Source: Uloborus plumipes | Lineage: Eukaryota > Arthropoda > Arachnida > Araneae > Uloboridae | Assembly (NCBI GenBank): GCA_038373865.1 | Contig: JAXGGA010000039.1 | Coordinates: 353,263 to 417,262, forward strand | Direction of reading: 5' to 3' | Length of the DNA: 64,000 nucleotides | Part shown: in pieces, positions 24,194 to 37,590 of the stretch | Layout: every line of letters begins with the position of its first letter | How positions within the stretch are numbered: the stretch's first letter is position 1 | Notes under the pieces: generated by a model | The model's database searches: none | Told to the model about the DNA's origin: nothing | What the model saw: only the letters and a program-made list of their open reading frames with translations | Position numbers and translations under genes: made by a program

Positions 24194-25948
24194 TACAATC
24201 ATTCTGTGAAAAAAGAAAAGAAAAAATTTCAAATATTGGCCTGCTATCAATTTCCGACGTATGACCATTTTTCTCATCATTCAGCTCAAAGCAGCCAATG
24301 TACAGCAGAAGTGCATTGTGCAGAAAGTGCATTGCGTTCTGCAATGAGCCGAACTTATATTTGTTGATGCGGTAAATTTCTCGATTTTTGACGTACTTAA
24401 TGAAAAATTACTTTAATTAAACCAAAAAAATCGAGAGTTCGGCAATTTTTCAACGAATATAGCCACCGCAAAAGCATTCCTATTGTATACTGCCAATTAG
24501 CAGTTTTAAGTTTTAAGATATCACATTTTACTTGTGGCAACATGCTTCTTTAGTGATTGTTTACTTTTTACGAAACAAATCAGAATAAATCGACGTTTGA
24601 TTTTGGTTGCCATTTCTAAAACCATAAATGATTAAAGGAATATTTTTGGAAGGGAATTGTCAGATTGGAAAAAAAAAAAAAAAGTTCCAGAAAAGTTAGA
24701 AAAAAAAAGAACACCTTATTATAATTCTAAACTTGATATTTCGAACGTCATGGTTATAAGAAAAAATATGCTCAAAAAATACTAAATGTTAGCATTTTAG
24801 AATTTAAAAATAAATATACTAAATAGTACATGTAGCACGCCACGAACAAATACATATATTTCACTAAAAACACTACTTGAGTATAGCAACGTGTGTTAAA
24901 ATTTAATGCAAAAATATTTCCTCATACATTTAATTTACTTTTATTGCCAAATAAAATCACGAAACGCTTTCATTTTCAATCACATACTTTTCAGCCACTG
25001 CTATGCACATCTTTTTCTTTATTCTTAATGAAGTAGAAAATAAGAGTAGCTGAAATTGATTTTCAGAGATTTTTTATGTACTCATTTTTGAACCAAAGTA
25101 ACTTGAAAATGAACTTACATTTTTTTCGGTTTCTACATTTAATTTAAGTTTTTTAAAGATATTCTAAAGCGAAGAGAATCAGTTTAATTATACATTAAAC
25201 AGCCAATTTAGTGGATACATGGAGTCACAGCGTAGCTCAGTTAAAGTATTTTTAGAAATCGTCCCGAAATTCTTGGTATTTCTGCCGTTTCAAATATGGA
25301 TGTTAAGCTTTGCTCTAGTGCTTGATTGAAAATTTCACCGTTTGTTTTTAAAGATTGAATAAAATATCTAAAATGAAACATTAGCATTTTAGCTCATTGC
25401 GTGCAGCATTTTGATTAAAATTGCTCTGAGTTTCAATCTGATCGTTTTATTCATTTGTGTTTTCTATTGCTTTTGTAAAAACTTCACATTTAGATTTAGT
25501 ATAAGGCGCTGCAACATAAAAAAATAATTACTGTTTACATTTCCCAACGAACTTAGAGTAAAATATTTTTCGAAATTTGAATTTAGTACGTTGAAATATC
25601 TTTATAAAAAAATATGAAAATCGAAATTAAAATATAGCTGTATTGAAGATAATTTTTCATTATTTTGATCAAAGCTTGCATTCCCTCAAATTTTTACAAG
25701 ACTGAGAAACTTACCTCTCCCGATAATCCCATAATTCAACATATGATCTGTCACAATAAAAGAAATAATGGAAAAGTTGCCATTACACAAATTACGGATA
25801 AGTAAATTTTACATCTGGCATTCATTTAAAAACAGAAGGTGCTTATTTCAAGTTTTGATTTTAAAAATGATATTTTGAATGAAATCGTAACTCCAAATCT
25901 AGAGTTTTTTTTTTCTTTTTTTTTTGTCGCGTCTATGACTTAGCCGAA
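24194..25948. other. Non-coding AT-rich stretch
   Basis: No gene or bounded repeat recognised. GGATACATGGAGT at about 25213 matches, in opposite orientation, the end of the LINE frame at about 25960. It may be chance or LINE debris. Confidence 0.4.
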
Positions 25949-27421
25949 CTAAATAACTCCATGTATCCTTATAATTGCTTTTGCGATTTGCTTGATTTTA
26001 TTGTCATAAAGGTCTATAAGTGACGGCAATGCACCAATTCCTCTCAGGTTCGCACTTATTGCTGGGCACTCAAAGATATGACAAGTTGTAAGCTGTTTAT
26101 CTGGGCAATTACAAGTTTCTATACACCCTTCTGCTACAAGGCAAAACCTTATAGCATATCCTTGCTGCTAAACAGCCACTACTGTTAAGTATGAGAAGGT
26201 GAGCGGTTACCCCATTTGCACACAACTCACCTTTTCTCACAGCCTTGAAAGGGCTAACTGCAACATTTACCGGAGGATTTTTCTCCTTCTCTGGGTTGGC
26301 AGTGCTGCTGAGTTCCTGTAACCAATCAGGGACTTAGCGGCAGTTTTAGTTCACGTTTTTGAAGATTTATGGGGCGCTGGCCTCTTGCGCTGGTGTTTGC
26401 AGTTTAGGCACCAGAGTTGTAATACACTTTTGCTGTGGGCTGGGTGTGGCTGCTCAGCCCCCAGAATCCCTTCTTCATTTTACCTGATATGAAAAATGTT
26501 TGCTAAAGTTCCCTCAGAGGAATTCTTTTACTCTTTGCATGAAGAAGTAAAATTTGAACGAATATAAATAGTCTAGAACGGGTCTCCTGCTGTAAAATCA
26601 GGAGGTCTTCAAAAAGGTCCTGTGTACGTGAGAAGTTGGTTCCTGTATACGATGAGGCACTTATATGGAGTCTTCAATGGAGGTATCCACTTTGCCTAAA
26701 AGGAGCTTTCACTGGTGATAAATTCGGCTGGAACATGAACTCTGTTTTTACGAACTTTTAGTTAGAAACTACTACGTGAAATGGACTCTTTTGGGGAATC
26801 TGCTATGCGTACGTAAGTGCTAATCTATGGGTACCCATTTTTTCAATCTATATTGGCCAATTTATTATTAACTTACTTTTAGTTGCAACACTTCTAATTA
26901 ACTTGAATATTTACATAGTATGTTTTAATTGTTAAAATAAATATATGATTTAAATATCAAGAGTGTGATTATTTGTCCATTGCATGCTATATATTGATTC
27001 AAGAATTTAAATACTGTATGATGCACATATTCACCTATATGAAATAATTCTATTTGGTATTAATAGTGAGATTCTGGTGAAATTTTAATTAATTCCTTTC
27101 ACGCAAAAGCAATGTACTACGTTTAGATTTAGCTATTGCGTTTTCATCTTGGAGATAGACACTGTTGTTGTTAGTATTAAGGTATCTCCTTGGCTAATAG
27201 GACTCCTTGGCTAATTTATCAGCATATACGTTTCCTGCTATTTCGACGAATCTAGTGTTACATTTCATGAAGTTTAGAATAAATATTACCGCTAGATTGT
27301 GACTGAATCCCCGCAAAAGTTTTACATGCTATCGTTATCCAACGTGTGCCCTTTATAAAATGAATCTTCACCACTATCATCCGAAGTTTGAATCACCTCC
27401 CTCTTATATCTTCAAGAAGAA
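25949..27421 (-). pseudogene. Decayed non-LTR retrotransposon ORF2 (RNase H-like and C-terminal finger)
   Basis: Two minus-strand segments resemble the end of LINE ORF2. Near 27200-27330 a frame reads LAVIFILNFMKC then, shortly after, GNVYADKLAKES. This matches the last conserved block of the RNase H domain (GNE.AD.LAKE). Near 26340-25949 further frames read SPFKAVRK and NGVTAHLLILNSSGCL. After a frameshift at about 26150 they continue with CNCPDKQLTTCHIFECP, which fits the C-x-C...H...C finger at the end of many ORF2 proteins, and stop at 25949-25951. The roughly 850 bp between the segments is longer than usual, so an insertion or a second relic is likely. The upstream side is cut by the element starting at 27424. 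Not functional. Confidence 0.6.
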
Positions 27422-27423
27422 TA

Positions 27424-29127
27424 GGGTGAGTTCTGGTAAGTGCGTACCCTTTTTTGCAAAGTTCATGTTCTCAGGGATGCTGCTCTGTTGAAAAATCTTG
27501 TACACTCACAATTTTTTTTTCGTTTTCTTTCCAGATCCTTTACTAAGATTTTCAAGCATATAATATGTTAAATAAACCATAAGCATAGGTTTTGTGACCT
27601 GGTTTATGACACCTATTCTAAGGTACGCACTTTCCCTACCTAGCGGGGTAAGTGCGTCCACCTTAAATTATGTGAATATGAGCAGTAAAAAACTTCTGGC
27701 ACATATTAAATATGTTAGGTAGTTGCCTTGGGATACTTCCTAATACTAGAGATCAGCACTTGCTTGCATGGCTGAAACGCAATCAGTGATATTCCACGCG
27801 TCTTGCGAACAACTGTGATTTGAAGATTGGGAGAGTTGTGTCTGTGATTCTTCCTCTGTCCTTTTAATTAGACCAAGTGAGCAAATGTAAGTTGTTTTTA
27901 TTTAGTAATAATCACTCATAGTCTACATAGTTTATTTTGGTTAAATACATTAATCAGTCTGTGTTTAAGCCAGGGTTCGCACTTACCCCTTCTTAAATGT
28001 AAGATGAGACATGTGCGTCCAATAGCTTTATTGTAAGTGTGTACCCCTGTGATTTTCTTTAATTCTATTTGTATGGTAGATCGTTATGTGACTTGAGTGA
28101 ACAATTCGTTTTTTCCTTTTTTTTTTTTTTTGAATAAATACGGTTTTAAAATATTTTTCTTATTAGAATCAGCAGCAGTAAGAAAAAACACAAAATAAAG
28201 AGCAAAAAAAAAAAAAAAGAGAATAATTGATCATGATGTGATACTTGTACTTTTTTTTTTTCTTGTACATTCAAATAGTTTTTCACAAGGTGTTCTTTAA
28301 TTTTCTTAAATATAATTTATTCATTACTCCACCTTCGTTTTTTGAATCAGTTGGTTCCTTATTTAGTGTTTCACCTAATTTCATTGCTTTATTTGTCATT
28401 CTGGTTTAAATTAAGTATAGCTCATGATCGCTATTTTCAACGAAAAATTTACTAACTGATATCTAAAAGCCAATATATTTCAGAGGTAATGAATAAAATT
28501 GAAATCTTATGCCGCATTCAATGTTGATATAAATACTTGATGGAAATGACGTCGGATTTATAATCGGTTTATAAAAGAGTGAAAGCAAAACTAAAGGTGA
28601 ATTACGAGAGTCGTATTTTCCACGTAATGGTACACACTTGCCTCATCATAATGGTACGCACTTGCTCTGCATAATAGTACGCATATGCCTCATGATAGTG
28701 GTACGCACTTGCCCCATCATAATGGCGCGCACTTACCCCCACCTTACTTTAAAGAAATGGAAAGTGCGTACCGTCACATAAACAAATTTTAGTTAGAGTA
28801 TTTAATCAAAATACCCCATGTATATTATTAGTAGCTATTACTTAAAAGAAACAACTTGCATTTATTGACTTAAATTGCTTGGTATGACTACAAGAGAAAC
28901 TGAAACAAAACCTTCTCAATCTTTACTTAAGAGTTTTTTTGAAGACATTTAAGTTATCCCTGATTGTGTTTCGTCTATTGAATCCAGCCCTGCATTCTAC
29001 CTATTGAAATTATCATTAGACAGTTATCTAACATAGTCGATGTGTTGCAGAAGCCATTTCAAGACAGTGTTCATATAATTCCCAGTGGACGCACTTACCC
29101 CGTGGACGCACTTACCAGAACTCACCC
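27424..29127. mobile_element. Pogo-like non-autonomous element, 1704 bp, rich in subterminal repeats
   Basis: Perfect inverted ends GGGTGAGTTCTGGTAAGTGC, flanked by TA (27422-27423 and 29128-29129). The motif GGTACGCACTTACCCC, in both orientations and with variants, occurs at least twelve times in two clusters (27437-28050 and 28630-29117). Between 28630 and 28740 there are five head-to-tail copies every 22-24 bp. No frame resembles a transposase. TA flanks, G-rich ends and motif clusters match the pogo/Tigger-like elements at 38318 and 52695, so it is placed with them by inference. Confidence 0.8.
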
Positions 29128-29129
29128 TA

Positions 29130-32100
29130 GTTAAAAAATCCTGTTTTACACGATGAATATGAAAAAAAAAGAGGTATTGGTGTGCACATTGAATTTGTCG
29201 TTCGTGAGCAAAATAAAAACAGATGATTTTTTTTCTGGGAATGAATTTGTATTCTCATTCAAGGTATCAGTTTTTGTACGTTCAGAAATTTAGAAAATGC
29301 GGCAAAATTTGTACGTTTCCAATATCCATTACAAAAATGTTCAACCTTGAAAATTGCGCTTTAGGACACATTGAAATAATACATTATGGATTTCCAAATA
29401 CGCTGGAGATGCCGTAGAACGCTTTAAAAGCTTGTGTGTGTGTGTGAATTGCACTCGAAATTTTTAATGTGCACAATAATTTTGCTCGATAAATTAGCTA
29501 GAAACTTGCAATACTTTGCACAACTCTAATAATTTCAGTTTCTGCAGTACTCCAATGTGCATTGAAGTGGTCTTAGCCTGTTTTTAAATGTGTTTAACAA
29601 ATATCATGAGCAGTACCCGTTCGGTATACGTTTGAAGTAGTATTTCTAACAGATCCGATTAGAAACAGAGTTCAGTATGCTTTTCTTGTAACTAAGCACA
29701 TTTGGAACACATATTTTATACATCCAAGCAACTGTAACACTTTTTTATGAATAAAGTGTTTTAAACGTGTTTCCAGTGTGTTATGAGACCTCCTCAGATA
29801 CTAGGAATACACCGGAACACGCATTGCACTCTCAGCTTTGTACTTAACACCTGGCGGTTCGGCAGTTCTGGAATTACATGCTAAATGGACGTGATAAGAC
29901 GTCCAAACCCGTCAGAGGGTTCATGTGCTAGAAAAAAAATAATTTGTTACATTTTAATCCAAATAATAATCACAATAATAATAATATCAACAACAACAAC
30001 AATGATTATTAATATTATTTACCCTTGAAAACATCTATACCCACACATAAATACTCTTTCATGTATTCTTAGTTTAGCTCCGTTTAAAGTTTTTGTGAAA
30101 AACATTTTGCATTGTGATATTAATGAAAGCACATGCGGTAATATGACTTTCGAATTTTCTAGGCATATTTGTGTTGCACAGTCAAAACCACTCGCGTCGC
30201 TACTTTTACGAATTTATTTATTTATTTATTTTTTTTAATATTTAGTGGTTGATTTCTTGATACTTGAAAGACTACAAAATCTGAATATTTGTAACAACAT
30301 CTTTATTTTTAATTCACTAAAAAATTAAATAGCTATATACAAATGTACACTTTATAGAAAATATTTTAACTTTTTCAAAGAAAACTGCAATCTTCAAAGA
30401 TACATTGAAATGAAATTTTATAGACAAAACTGAATAAAACTGCATTTTTGATGAATATCAAGATCAAATCAATTTAGAGTTCAGAATACAAGACCTGCAA
30501 ATATTAATAAAAGATAAACTATGGATTCTACAAAATAAGAATGGAAATTACTTTCCTTTAGGAAAGAACTGTTGCCATATTTTTTTTCATAAAAATTCAA
30601 TTTGCCTTTATATTTCTGTTTCTTCAACTTTCTTCAGAATACAGTTTTCTCCAGATAGGCTGAACTTGGGATAAAATGATTTTCCTGCGGTAGTGAAACA
30701 AAGAATGTTTATAACATAGAGAATTAAATTTCGCAATTTCTGAAAAGGGAACGAAGTATTGATTTGTTGTGAGCTTGCTGTTAGAATTTTGGATTTTAAA
30801 GATCTTGAATTCAATTTCAGAAAGAGAGAACTTGCTAAAATTAAACAGTAAAATGCATGTAGTGAATGTTCACTCCACGCGTAATGTGTTACTTACAACA
30901 AACGTATTTACAAAACAACTCCATATTTTAGTGCTCACTCGCGTTTTTAATGAATTGAAATTTTCTGAACTTAATTTTTGCATCGATAATTGTAAACATA
31001 TTTAAAATTGCTTAACGCAGCACATACATGAAATTTTAGAAATACTGTTTAGAATCTACATGGATTTATTCTGCAATCGCAAGTTATCGCAAGTAATTTA
31101 TTATGTTTCTTTGAAGATTATATACATTGCTTTATTTTATAGCTTAAGAAATTACGAAGAAACTAAGTTTTATAAGAAAATATTGTTATAATATACGTTA
31201 TAATATATTTTGGTTATAACCAATATAATAAACCAAATAATTTTAAAATGTGATATGAAAACAAAGAAAACTGGGTGTGTATCAACTACACTCTAATTCA
31301 TGGAAACTTTGCCGTTCACGTACTCAAATGTCGTAATTAAATTAATGTTCTATGGGAGAAACAAAACAATGAAATTCGAATATTTTACATTTTATATCGA
31401 TTTACTTTATCTCTTGAGCCAATCACATGCCATGTACAAGTTTATACATCAGTGTAAAAAAAAAGTGTACGGCCATGCTGATCTAGGCATTACACAAAAT
31501 TTTAGCTCCGGATGTTTTTATAATAAAATATTTATCATCAGTTTACGTTACAACTTGCAGTTAACTTCTACCACATGTGACAAATTCTTTCGTGCTAAGC
31601 GTAAAAATCGTATCTGCCCTAATAACAGACTATAACACATTGAATTAGGTAAAATTCGTTACAAAGAACCACCTGGTTACAATAACTGAATTTGTTTAAA
31701 ATTGCAGATACGGCTTTTGCGATTAGCACGACAATATTTCACTGTGAACCTGGTAAGGAGTAAAAAGACCATTCTACCTGTAACAGCGCGGGTTTTCAAT
31801 TGTAAAGGAAGGTTTATTACCCTAAACTGTAAATATTTGTAATAAAACAGATTTGCAGTCAGTGTAGTCGAGCTTCAAATGTATTACAAGTGTGTGCTTG
31901 ATTTCCTTGCTTATTTTACTTTGCCTAATTTTGATGGAAAAAACTGAACAGATGTAAAAGTAATAGATTTCTGTTAACATCTAGAACGTCAGACAAATTA
32001 AAAAAAAATAACTTTTGTTAACTTAGTTAAAAACAAAAGGTTTTCGACTACGATAATTGATTTAAAATCTAAAAAGCAGCCAAAAGAAATCACTGTGCTT

Positions 32101-33799
32101 TATTAATGTTTTTGTCATAATAAAAACGTTGTTTTCAGCTTTTATGCTGCCAATTGAAACGTTTAATGTTTTCTTCTGTCTATTTGATTTTGTAAAAAAA
32201 AAAAAAAGAAAAAGAAAAAAAAGCTCTATTTTTTTCTACATTATACTTTCTGCGCTTTGGAAAAGTTCTAAGAAATCAATAAATAATATCTTCCTTTTCT
32301 AAAAGGAGAATTTTTCGCCAAAATGAAAAATATTGTTTATCGATAGGCAATATCTTCTTTCTAATATACTGCGCAAAATTCTGCATAAGATTTTCCTAAA
32401 GTATATCAGGAAACTATATTACATTAACATAAAGTAATTTACTAGATGGTTAATGATACGAAAGAGTTCTCTCACAGTACACTTGATAAATAGCTTATTC
32501 TAGCATATTGCCTATAACGTTTTTTACTAATTTATTAGCAACATAGTTTTTTAGCGAATTTCTATTTAAACCTCATATCTTTGTCATTTTTTCGTGTACT
32601 TTATTATATATTTATCAATAATGCATTTTATAAGCATCAATCATTCGCTACGAAACTTTAACATTAAATTTTAGTCGTGACACTGAGTTTATTAAGGAAG
32701 GATGTTATTTTAGAAAAACTGATGCTAAAGATTTGTAAAATCAGAAATAACCGTATATATAATACCATATTTTTGCTAAATTCTTTTCTATTTCTTTGCA
32801 TTTATGTATAGTAGAAAGTGATAAAGAATTCAACGTGAAGTTGAATTGGCACCTATACTGATTTCTGTAAGCGAACTTTCAAAAATATAGTGTAATTTTA
32901 AATTGAAATATTTTCAACTGAGGGAACAATTAGCTGGAATCTGCAGGCCTGAAAAAAACATCCAAACAATAATTTAACAGTATTTATCAATCTACAGTTG
33001 TACTGAGTTTTATGCATAATTTGATTATGCGTTTACTCACTTAAGAAAGATTTTATTTCATTTTAGCACTCTCATTTCAAAAAATATAATCATGTTTTTA
33101 AAACCATGTGCAGGTTGAACGGGACACAAAAAGACAGAATTAAGAAAACGCGTATTTTCTTCTCTTACACATTTGGTTCAAATTTTTCCATTATGTATTT
33201 ATTCTCTGTTTTTTATTATATAGTTATTTTCGAAACAAACTTCAGTATTTCGTTTGAGATGTTTAAAACGTATTGACGTTTTTGTAATTACTTACAAAGT
33301 TGAATTTATTTTTAAACAATAATAGCTATTCATAGGAACTATATATTAATAATTCTGAGCTCTTGTTTAATTACTAAGATAAAATTTTGTAGATCCTATT
33401 ATTTCAATGTATTAGGTGGGTGCACCAAATAAAGACATTTATTCCAATAAAGCCTTCGCACCATTTTAGTGTAGCAAAAATTCGCCAGGTATTGTTTTCA
33501 TCGTCTTCAGAAACACTAACTTATGATAAAGAGTTATAAACAAACAGTTCATTTTCACGAGACAATAGTTGCAACGGATGGGTTTTGAAAGTGTTAATAC
33601 AGGTAAGTGCTGCCGAATTAACTTGATATACTTTTACAGTAAGCTTTCTTTCGTCATGGTTGAATATAGTTTACTAGTATGAGTTATGAAACTGACGAAT
33701 TCAAAAAGAAATGCCCTTGCATTTTTTCTATGATTGGATAGCTTTATAAAAGTAAATTGTCGTGCAATTAGGCCATCCTTGTCTTTTTTAGGACTCCTT
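29130..33799. other. Long AT-rich stretch without recognised genes
   Basis: No repeat with clear ends was seen. Frames such as 31300-31635 (111 codons) lack domains, motifs and codon bias. Short simple tracts occur (AAT/CAA near 29964-30002). This is the longest apparently unique segment of the window. Confidence 0.4.
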
Positions 33800-33809
33800 T
33801 TTCCTTATT

Positions 33810-33874
33810 TAGACACCGAAGAATCAGAAGCAGTGGACGAAGTGGAGCAGTACAAGAATAATCTAAGTACCAAA
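33810..33874 (+). other. Weak candidate internal exon
   Basis: A short segment stands out in composition. After the pyrimidine-rich TTTCCTTATTTAG it reads in one frame DTEESEAVDEVEQYKNNL, with codons richer in G and C than the surroundings, and then meets GTACCA, a possible donor. If real it is one small exon of an unidentified gene. No neighbouring exon was found, so this is a suggestion only. Confidence 0.2.
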
Positions 33875-34674
33875 AATAACGATTGTTCCTTATTTTTTCT
33901 GTTAAAGCAAAGATGGAATTTGCTTATAATGTTTTTGAGTTTATCAAATATGGTACAACATGTGATATATTCACATTAAGTGCAATTTTTTTTTTTCCTT
34001 TTTTATTTTGTTTTTTATTTTCCACATTTGCGTGCGATAATCCTTCTCCAGATTTCACGTTTTTGAGGATCTAACTTCTCAATACTGCCAAATCACATTC
34101 TTTCTGTATAAAGTTGCTGTTTAACGATAATTGGAAGGAAATTTTCTCAAGCCTTTTTTTTTCTTAGTTTTGATGAGTCTGCAGATGAGTTAGTTAAAGT
34201 TAGAGTCGAATGAGTCATAAATGAGCAAAATATCAGGCATGAACCATAACATGACTTGATTTACTGAACTTACCTTACTAAATTAGCGTAATATATCTAA
34301 TGAAAATGTGTTCTAAAACATTTTATTTGGGAAAAATTCGGCACCGCAGTTTTCAAGTCATTTTACATTTTAAGTACAAATTTGCAATCAGTTATGGCTG
34401 TTAACTCCAGACGTTCATTTTGCTTGCTATATATGTAACTGTAAATTTGTTCGGATAAAGCGTTATTTCTTAACCCAATAATACACTTCAGTCAATTAAT
34501 TATTCACGTTGACATTCAACATATAGTGGCAACTATCATTTCGTAGACGTTTTTCGAATTTTCCAATTCAATATCATTGTGCAGGTGCAGATGACAAGGC
34601 TTGGACAATTTATTTAGATTGTTTTTCTCTTAGTGTTCATTTTGTTTTTTACCCCGTTCATTTGTATAAATGAA
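33875..34674. other. AT-rich stretch
   Basis: Nothing recognised. The short open frames overlap T-rich tracts. Confidence 0.4.
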
Positions 34675-35190
34675 CCCATTAATGCCTAGCGTCCCTTTTT
34701 AGGGACGGTCCAAAAAAGGATCTGAAATTCCCCAAAATGAACATTTCAACCAAATAATAGTGTTCAATGAGTACCTTGGTATTTTTTTTCAGTTCGTTAT
34801 TAACAGATTGCAGCACATAACCATTGTAAAGTATGTTCCGTAGCAGTTTTAATATGATCTTTATCAACTATTACATCGTTCACAATCTCAAGAAAAAAAG
34901 CTAAGTTTTCAAAATTATTCCCAGCTTCCCAGTTTATGTTGATTCCCGATTTTATTTCTTCTTATAAAATGTCTTTTTAAATACTATATCGTAGGCAGAA
35001 AATTTTTTTAGTAAAACAAATATGTATCCTCTGGGGTCTATCGTAACTTTTAAGGCACGATTTTTCCTTCCTTAATAAAAAAAAGTATTTTTTACATAAT
35101 ATTTTTTTATTATTTTTCCTGTCCATTAAACACTGTTTGTAACCAGCATACAAAATATATTTGGAAAAAAAAATGTCAGCCATTAATGGG
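34675..35190. mobile_element. TTAA-type (piggyBac-like) MITE, copy 1
   Basis: 516 bp with inverted ends CCCATTAATG.C. The right flank is TTAA (35191-35194). The left flank TGAA (34671-34674) is one change from TTAA. TTAA targets and CCC-initial ends are characteristic of piggyBac transposons. Close to the left end is GTCCCTTTTTAGGGAC, a perfect short hairpin. A 143-codon minus-strand frame crosses the right end into flanking DNA and is not a transposase. Confidence 0.65.
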
Positions 35191-35576
35191 TTAATAAACG
35201 AATTACTTACTAGGTTCATTTCACTGCAGTTGGATTCATTTGAATATTGACCTTGTATCTCCGAAAAAATCACTCTCCAACCTCTTATTCCTTTGTTTCG
35301 ACGTCCCCGCTCCTTTGATGCGTTGGCGTCAATTAAACACATGCACACGCTAACACTTACCCGCCCATACACTACACATCTATCATAATTCGTGATTATG
35401 AAAACCATAACTTGAAATCTAGATATTAAACTAATTTTTGTTCTACTTTAGTATTATTTTGGTTGCTATAATGTAATGTGTCCCGAGCAGCTGAAAAAAG
35501 TAATGAAGTGAAAATAAAAGAAAACCAAAAACAGAAAAAATCCATGTATTGCTGTCAATTATATACTGTTGTTATT
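35191..35576. other. Non-coding stretch
   Basis: Nothing recognised. Confidence 0.4.
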
Positions 35577-36233
35577 AGCTGTTGATAATTGGCCGATTAA
35601 TCGGGCTAGACGATCAATGATAAAGATGATAACTTTTAATTCTACCAATTTTAAAATTACTGCATTTTTTTTCTTCTAAAATTCCGATTTTGGATAATAG
35701 TAATTTATTTCTGAGAGAATTCCTTTCCCCAAAACAATTTCAAAATTTTATCCGATTTCTTAGGACCAATTTTCATATAACTGTCAAAAATATCATAGTG
35801 GTCCATTGTCAATTATGTTAAATAGACATGAAAATTCAAAACAAGCAATGTGGTGAGCTGTGGTGGCTGTGGTGAGCATTCTAATTCAAGAGTGCTTTTA
35901 TTTATTTTTTTCAATTATTAGTAGCTCTTTAATTCAAGACTTTTATTATTTGTGAAAATGAGATGTTATCTAAAAGCGCTAAGCTAAAGAGAAAAGTGTC
36001 GATACATATGTACATTGTACATATGTATTCAAAATACGAAAAATAATTTATTAAAAACTTTATATCGACTGTGAGAATTATTATTACTGTTAATAAAAGT
36101 ATTCATCATAGTTTCTGAGTGAAAATATTTTTTCCACCGATTAATCCACCTGATTTTGCCGATAATTATTAATAAGCAAAGTGACCGATTATGGCTGATT
36201 AATTGATACTGCCGAATAGTCGGTGCATCCCTA
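35577..36233. mobile_element. hAT MITE relic, left end missing
   Basis: Collinear with 8454-9189, from the motif GTTGATAATTGGCCGATTAA to a preserved right end CGGTGCATCCCTA. The first 50 bp or so, including the left terminal repeat, are absent, and many substitutions have accumulated. No coding sequence. The missing end implies it can no longer move. Confidence 0.8.
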
Positions 36234-37590
36234 GTTCTTACACTTAAATACGAACGTTAAAAATTCAAACATCAAAATATTTTCATACTTTAAAAGTTTA
36301 TTTGAACAATCCCACCTTATTGACAAATTGTTCAGAAACATATTTTTTTAAATTTCCAATGTTTTTCTTTTCTTAAAAGTCATTTTGAATATCAAATACA
36401 TTTTTTAAAGTACACAACGTATATGTTCTCTTTAAAAAAACACATCGGGCATTTTCCATCAAATATTAAATTTACTGGTATTATTCCGAGGAGCAATCAT
36501 ATTAAGAGTATAATTTGATAGCATGAAAAGTAATTATTATGCGAAATTATCACTCTCAATTTCTGATCATTATTATTCAACACATATAAACATTTTTCCT
36601 TAACATTATTTCCAAGTCATTACCCTGAAACGTGCCAAGAATTACCGTTTAAACTGCACATTTTGTTATTCTCAATCATAATAATTACTGCTTTAGTAAG
36701 AACGAGTAAAACAACTCGAAAATAATACTTAACATTATTATATTTTCGTATATTAGGGAAATAAAATAGATAAAAGGATTATTCTTTTGCATGGATAAAT
36801 TGATGAACGGTAAACATATGGGCGATTAAAAATACAAGTGGCAGAAAGATCAGAGAAAAAACGTGTTTCTAGATATATGCTATTATTTTTTGACATTTCA
36901 TTCACGCACTTTCATTGTCTTTTCTCAATTTTGGTTTGAAAACCAATATTGCTTAAAAAATACTACGCTTAGTACGAAGGTCAATTTTCCGAGTAAAAGA
37001 TGTCGACTGGAATGAAATTTTGCACTAGAAACTTTTTTATGTCGATCAAAAAAAAAAATCTTCCCACATAGATTAGTAATAACGTATGTAAATTAAAAAA
37101 TGACTAAATATTTCTGCACGAGCGAACACCTAAGCCCGTAGAATTACAAGTTAATTAAAAATGTTGTTTGAGTTAATCTTTTCACGTTAAAATCCGAAGA
37201 AAAGTAAGATATTTTACTGGAAACTTACGCTCGATAAGATCAATTTAAGCCTGTTCTTTAATGAAATTCGTGGCTTTGCTAATTTGCCATGAATGATATA
37301 TTTAGAAAATTTCAAAGGGTACTTTTAGAACAGTGAAAATGAAGTAATTGAGTTCGTATAACGATTTTCAACCTTTTTTTTTTTTTTTTTTTTTGAGAAA
37401 AGCTTAAAACTTGAAATATAATATATAGGGAGTCCGAATCGGAATTTGATCAGTCGAATAAAAAAATTAATATGATATTTGCAGAATTTCACAGCTAAAT
37501 TTTTACAGCTTACCAGCAGTATTATTTGCTCGCATCTGACACACCAGCGCTTTTTATGGGTGGACAAGGAAAAAAACTGTGACCCCATAA
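36234..37590. other. AT-rich stretch
   Basis: Nothing recognised except T and A tracts (for example 37374-37394). The final TAA (37588-37590) is the probable target duplication of the next element. Confidence 0.4.

Noticed and set aside
31300..31635. 111-codon plus-strand frame
   Set aside because: No domain, signal or biased codon use. Expected by chance in AT-rich DNA of this length.
34977..35408. 143-codon minus-strand frame
   Set aside because: It runs from unique flank into the TTAA element, has no family motif, and is not like a piggyBac transposase.
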